A stretch of 64,000 nt of DNA. Source: Poseidonibacter parvus. GTDB lineage: Bacteria > Campylobacterota > Campylobacteria > Campylobacterales > Arcobacteraceae. Positions 63,908 to 64,000 of this stretch are shown one piece after another (positions within the stretch are counted from its first letter, which is position 1; every line of letters starts with the position of its first letter). The position numbers were made by a program, and so were the translations under genes. The stretch lies in assembly GCF_001956695.1 (NCBI RefSeq), contig NZ_CP019070.1:2480001-2544000 (forward strand), read 5' to 3'. A model generated the notes under the pieces. The model had not been told where the DNA came from, did not search any database, and worked only from the letters and a program-made list of their open reading frames with translations.

Positions 63908-64000
63908 CAATAAAATCCTTTAATCTTTTTAATACTTCTTCAGTTTTTTTTGCATTTTCTACAAGAGCTATTCTTACATAACCTTTTCCAATTCCTTCTC
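63900..64000 (-). CDS. C-terminal end of a class I/II PLP aminotransferase (cut by window)
   Basis: Reading leftward from the edge, the last 32 residues are EGIGKGYVRIALVENAKK and TEEVLKRLKDFIDG, the usual ending of DapC-like and aspartate-type aminotransferases. The stop codon is at 63900-63902 and overlaps the next gene by 8 bases. Position ahead of murC makes a succinyl-diaminopimelate transaminase plausible, but the PLP domain is outside the window. Confidence 0.6.
   Translation of the reverse strand, partial: EGIGKGYVRIALVENAKKTEEVLKRLKDFIDG

Overview
This window looks like chromosomal backbone from a member of the Campylobacterota, most probably the Arcobacteraceae (Arcobacter and relatives). 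By eye the DNA is very AT-rich (roughly 70 % or more). Promoters show a clear TATAAT -10, often as an extended TGnTATAAT, with no consistent -35. Lineage-typical gene groups are DUF177-rpmF-plsX-fabH, rpsF-ssb-rpsR, miaB beside an HP0268-type gene, ilvC with a divergent polysaccharide deacetylase and dprA, fliW, and the futalosine-route enzyme MqnE. No rRNA, tRNA, CRISPR array, insertion sequence or prophage was recognised. The genome is identified by inference from gene content only.

Layout. 17-1981 (minus): thyA-folA-TetR regulator. 2045-9275: an uncharacterised HTH protein divergent from a complete methylcitrate-cycle operon prpB-prpC-acnD-prpF (plus), whose gene junctions all carry RNA hairpins. 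9357-15130 (minus): murI-dnaX-DsbC/G-like-hemC-isochorismatase-thioredoxin-like. 15216-17030: a uracil-DNA-glycosylase-superfamily gene converging on a fatty-acid desaturase that reads as frameshifted. 17104-19218 (minus): rho and a peroxiredoxin. 19520-22924 (plus): ferredoxin, ndk, DUF177, rpmF, plsX, fabH. 22993-24436 (minus): azlD, azlC and an SspB-like protein. 24479-27539: LapG-like protease (plus), then pyrB-pabB-pabC-like (minus). 27637-32411 (plus): cis/trans fatty-acid isomerase, argD, TolC-like protein. 32469-33914 (minus): pyk. 34041-38774 (plus): OmpA-like lipoprotein, MidA-like methyltransferase, FIST-domain histidine kinase with its response regulator, YraN. 38785-40801 (minus): AraC regulator and MFS transporter. 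41044-44405 (plus): bioF-like, small periplasmic protein, carbonic anhydrase, small membrane protein, mqnE. 44434-48196 (minus): HP0268-like, miaB, acyltransferase, PilM/PilN-like membrane protein. 48354-50931 (plus): nusA-cysS. 51012-56122: rpsF-ssb-rpsR, holA and RNase R (minus) enclosing fliW and a small secreted repeat protein (plus). 56255-60758 (plus): ilvC, deacetylase, dprA, diguanylate cyclase. 60755-64000 (minus): nhaA, murC, an acidic hypothetical protein, and the 3' end of an aminotransferase cut by the window edge.

How the genes fit together. Most of the window is housekeeping: folate and dTMP, peptidoglycan precursors (murI, murC), replication (dnaX, holA, ssb), fatty-acid and phospholipid initiation (plsX, fabH), menaquinone, pyrimidine, arginine, porphyrin and branched-chain amino-acid synthesis. 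Accessory physiology includes propionate use by the AcnD/PrpF version of the methylcitrate cycle, membrane-lipid adaptation (Cti, desaturase), and sensing (FIST kinase, GGDEF protein). I found no defence island or clear new multi-gene system. The observations most worth a second look are an A8 run in dnaX where a one-base slip would give a gamma-like product, a repeated extended -10 to ATG geometry implying leaderless mRNAs, a one-base frameshift in the desaturase, a secreted protein with three FASFYP repeats, and repeated TTGTAC boxes at the HTH gene beside prp.
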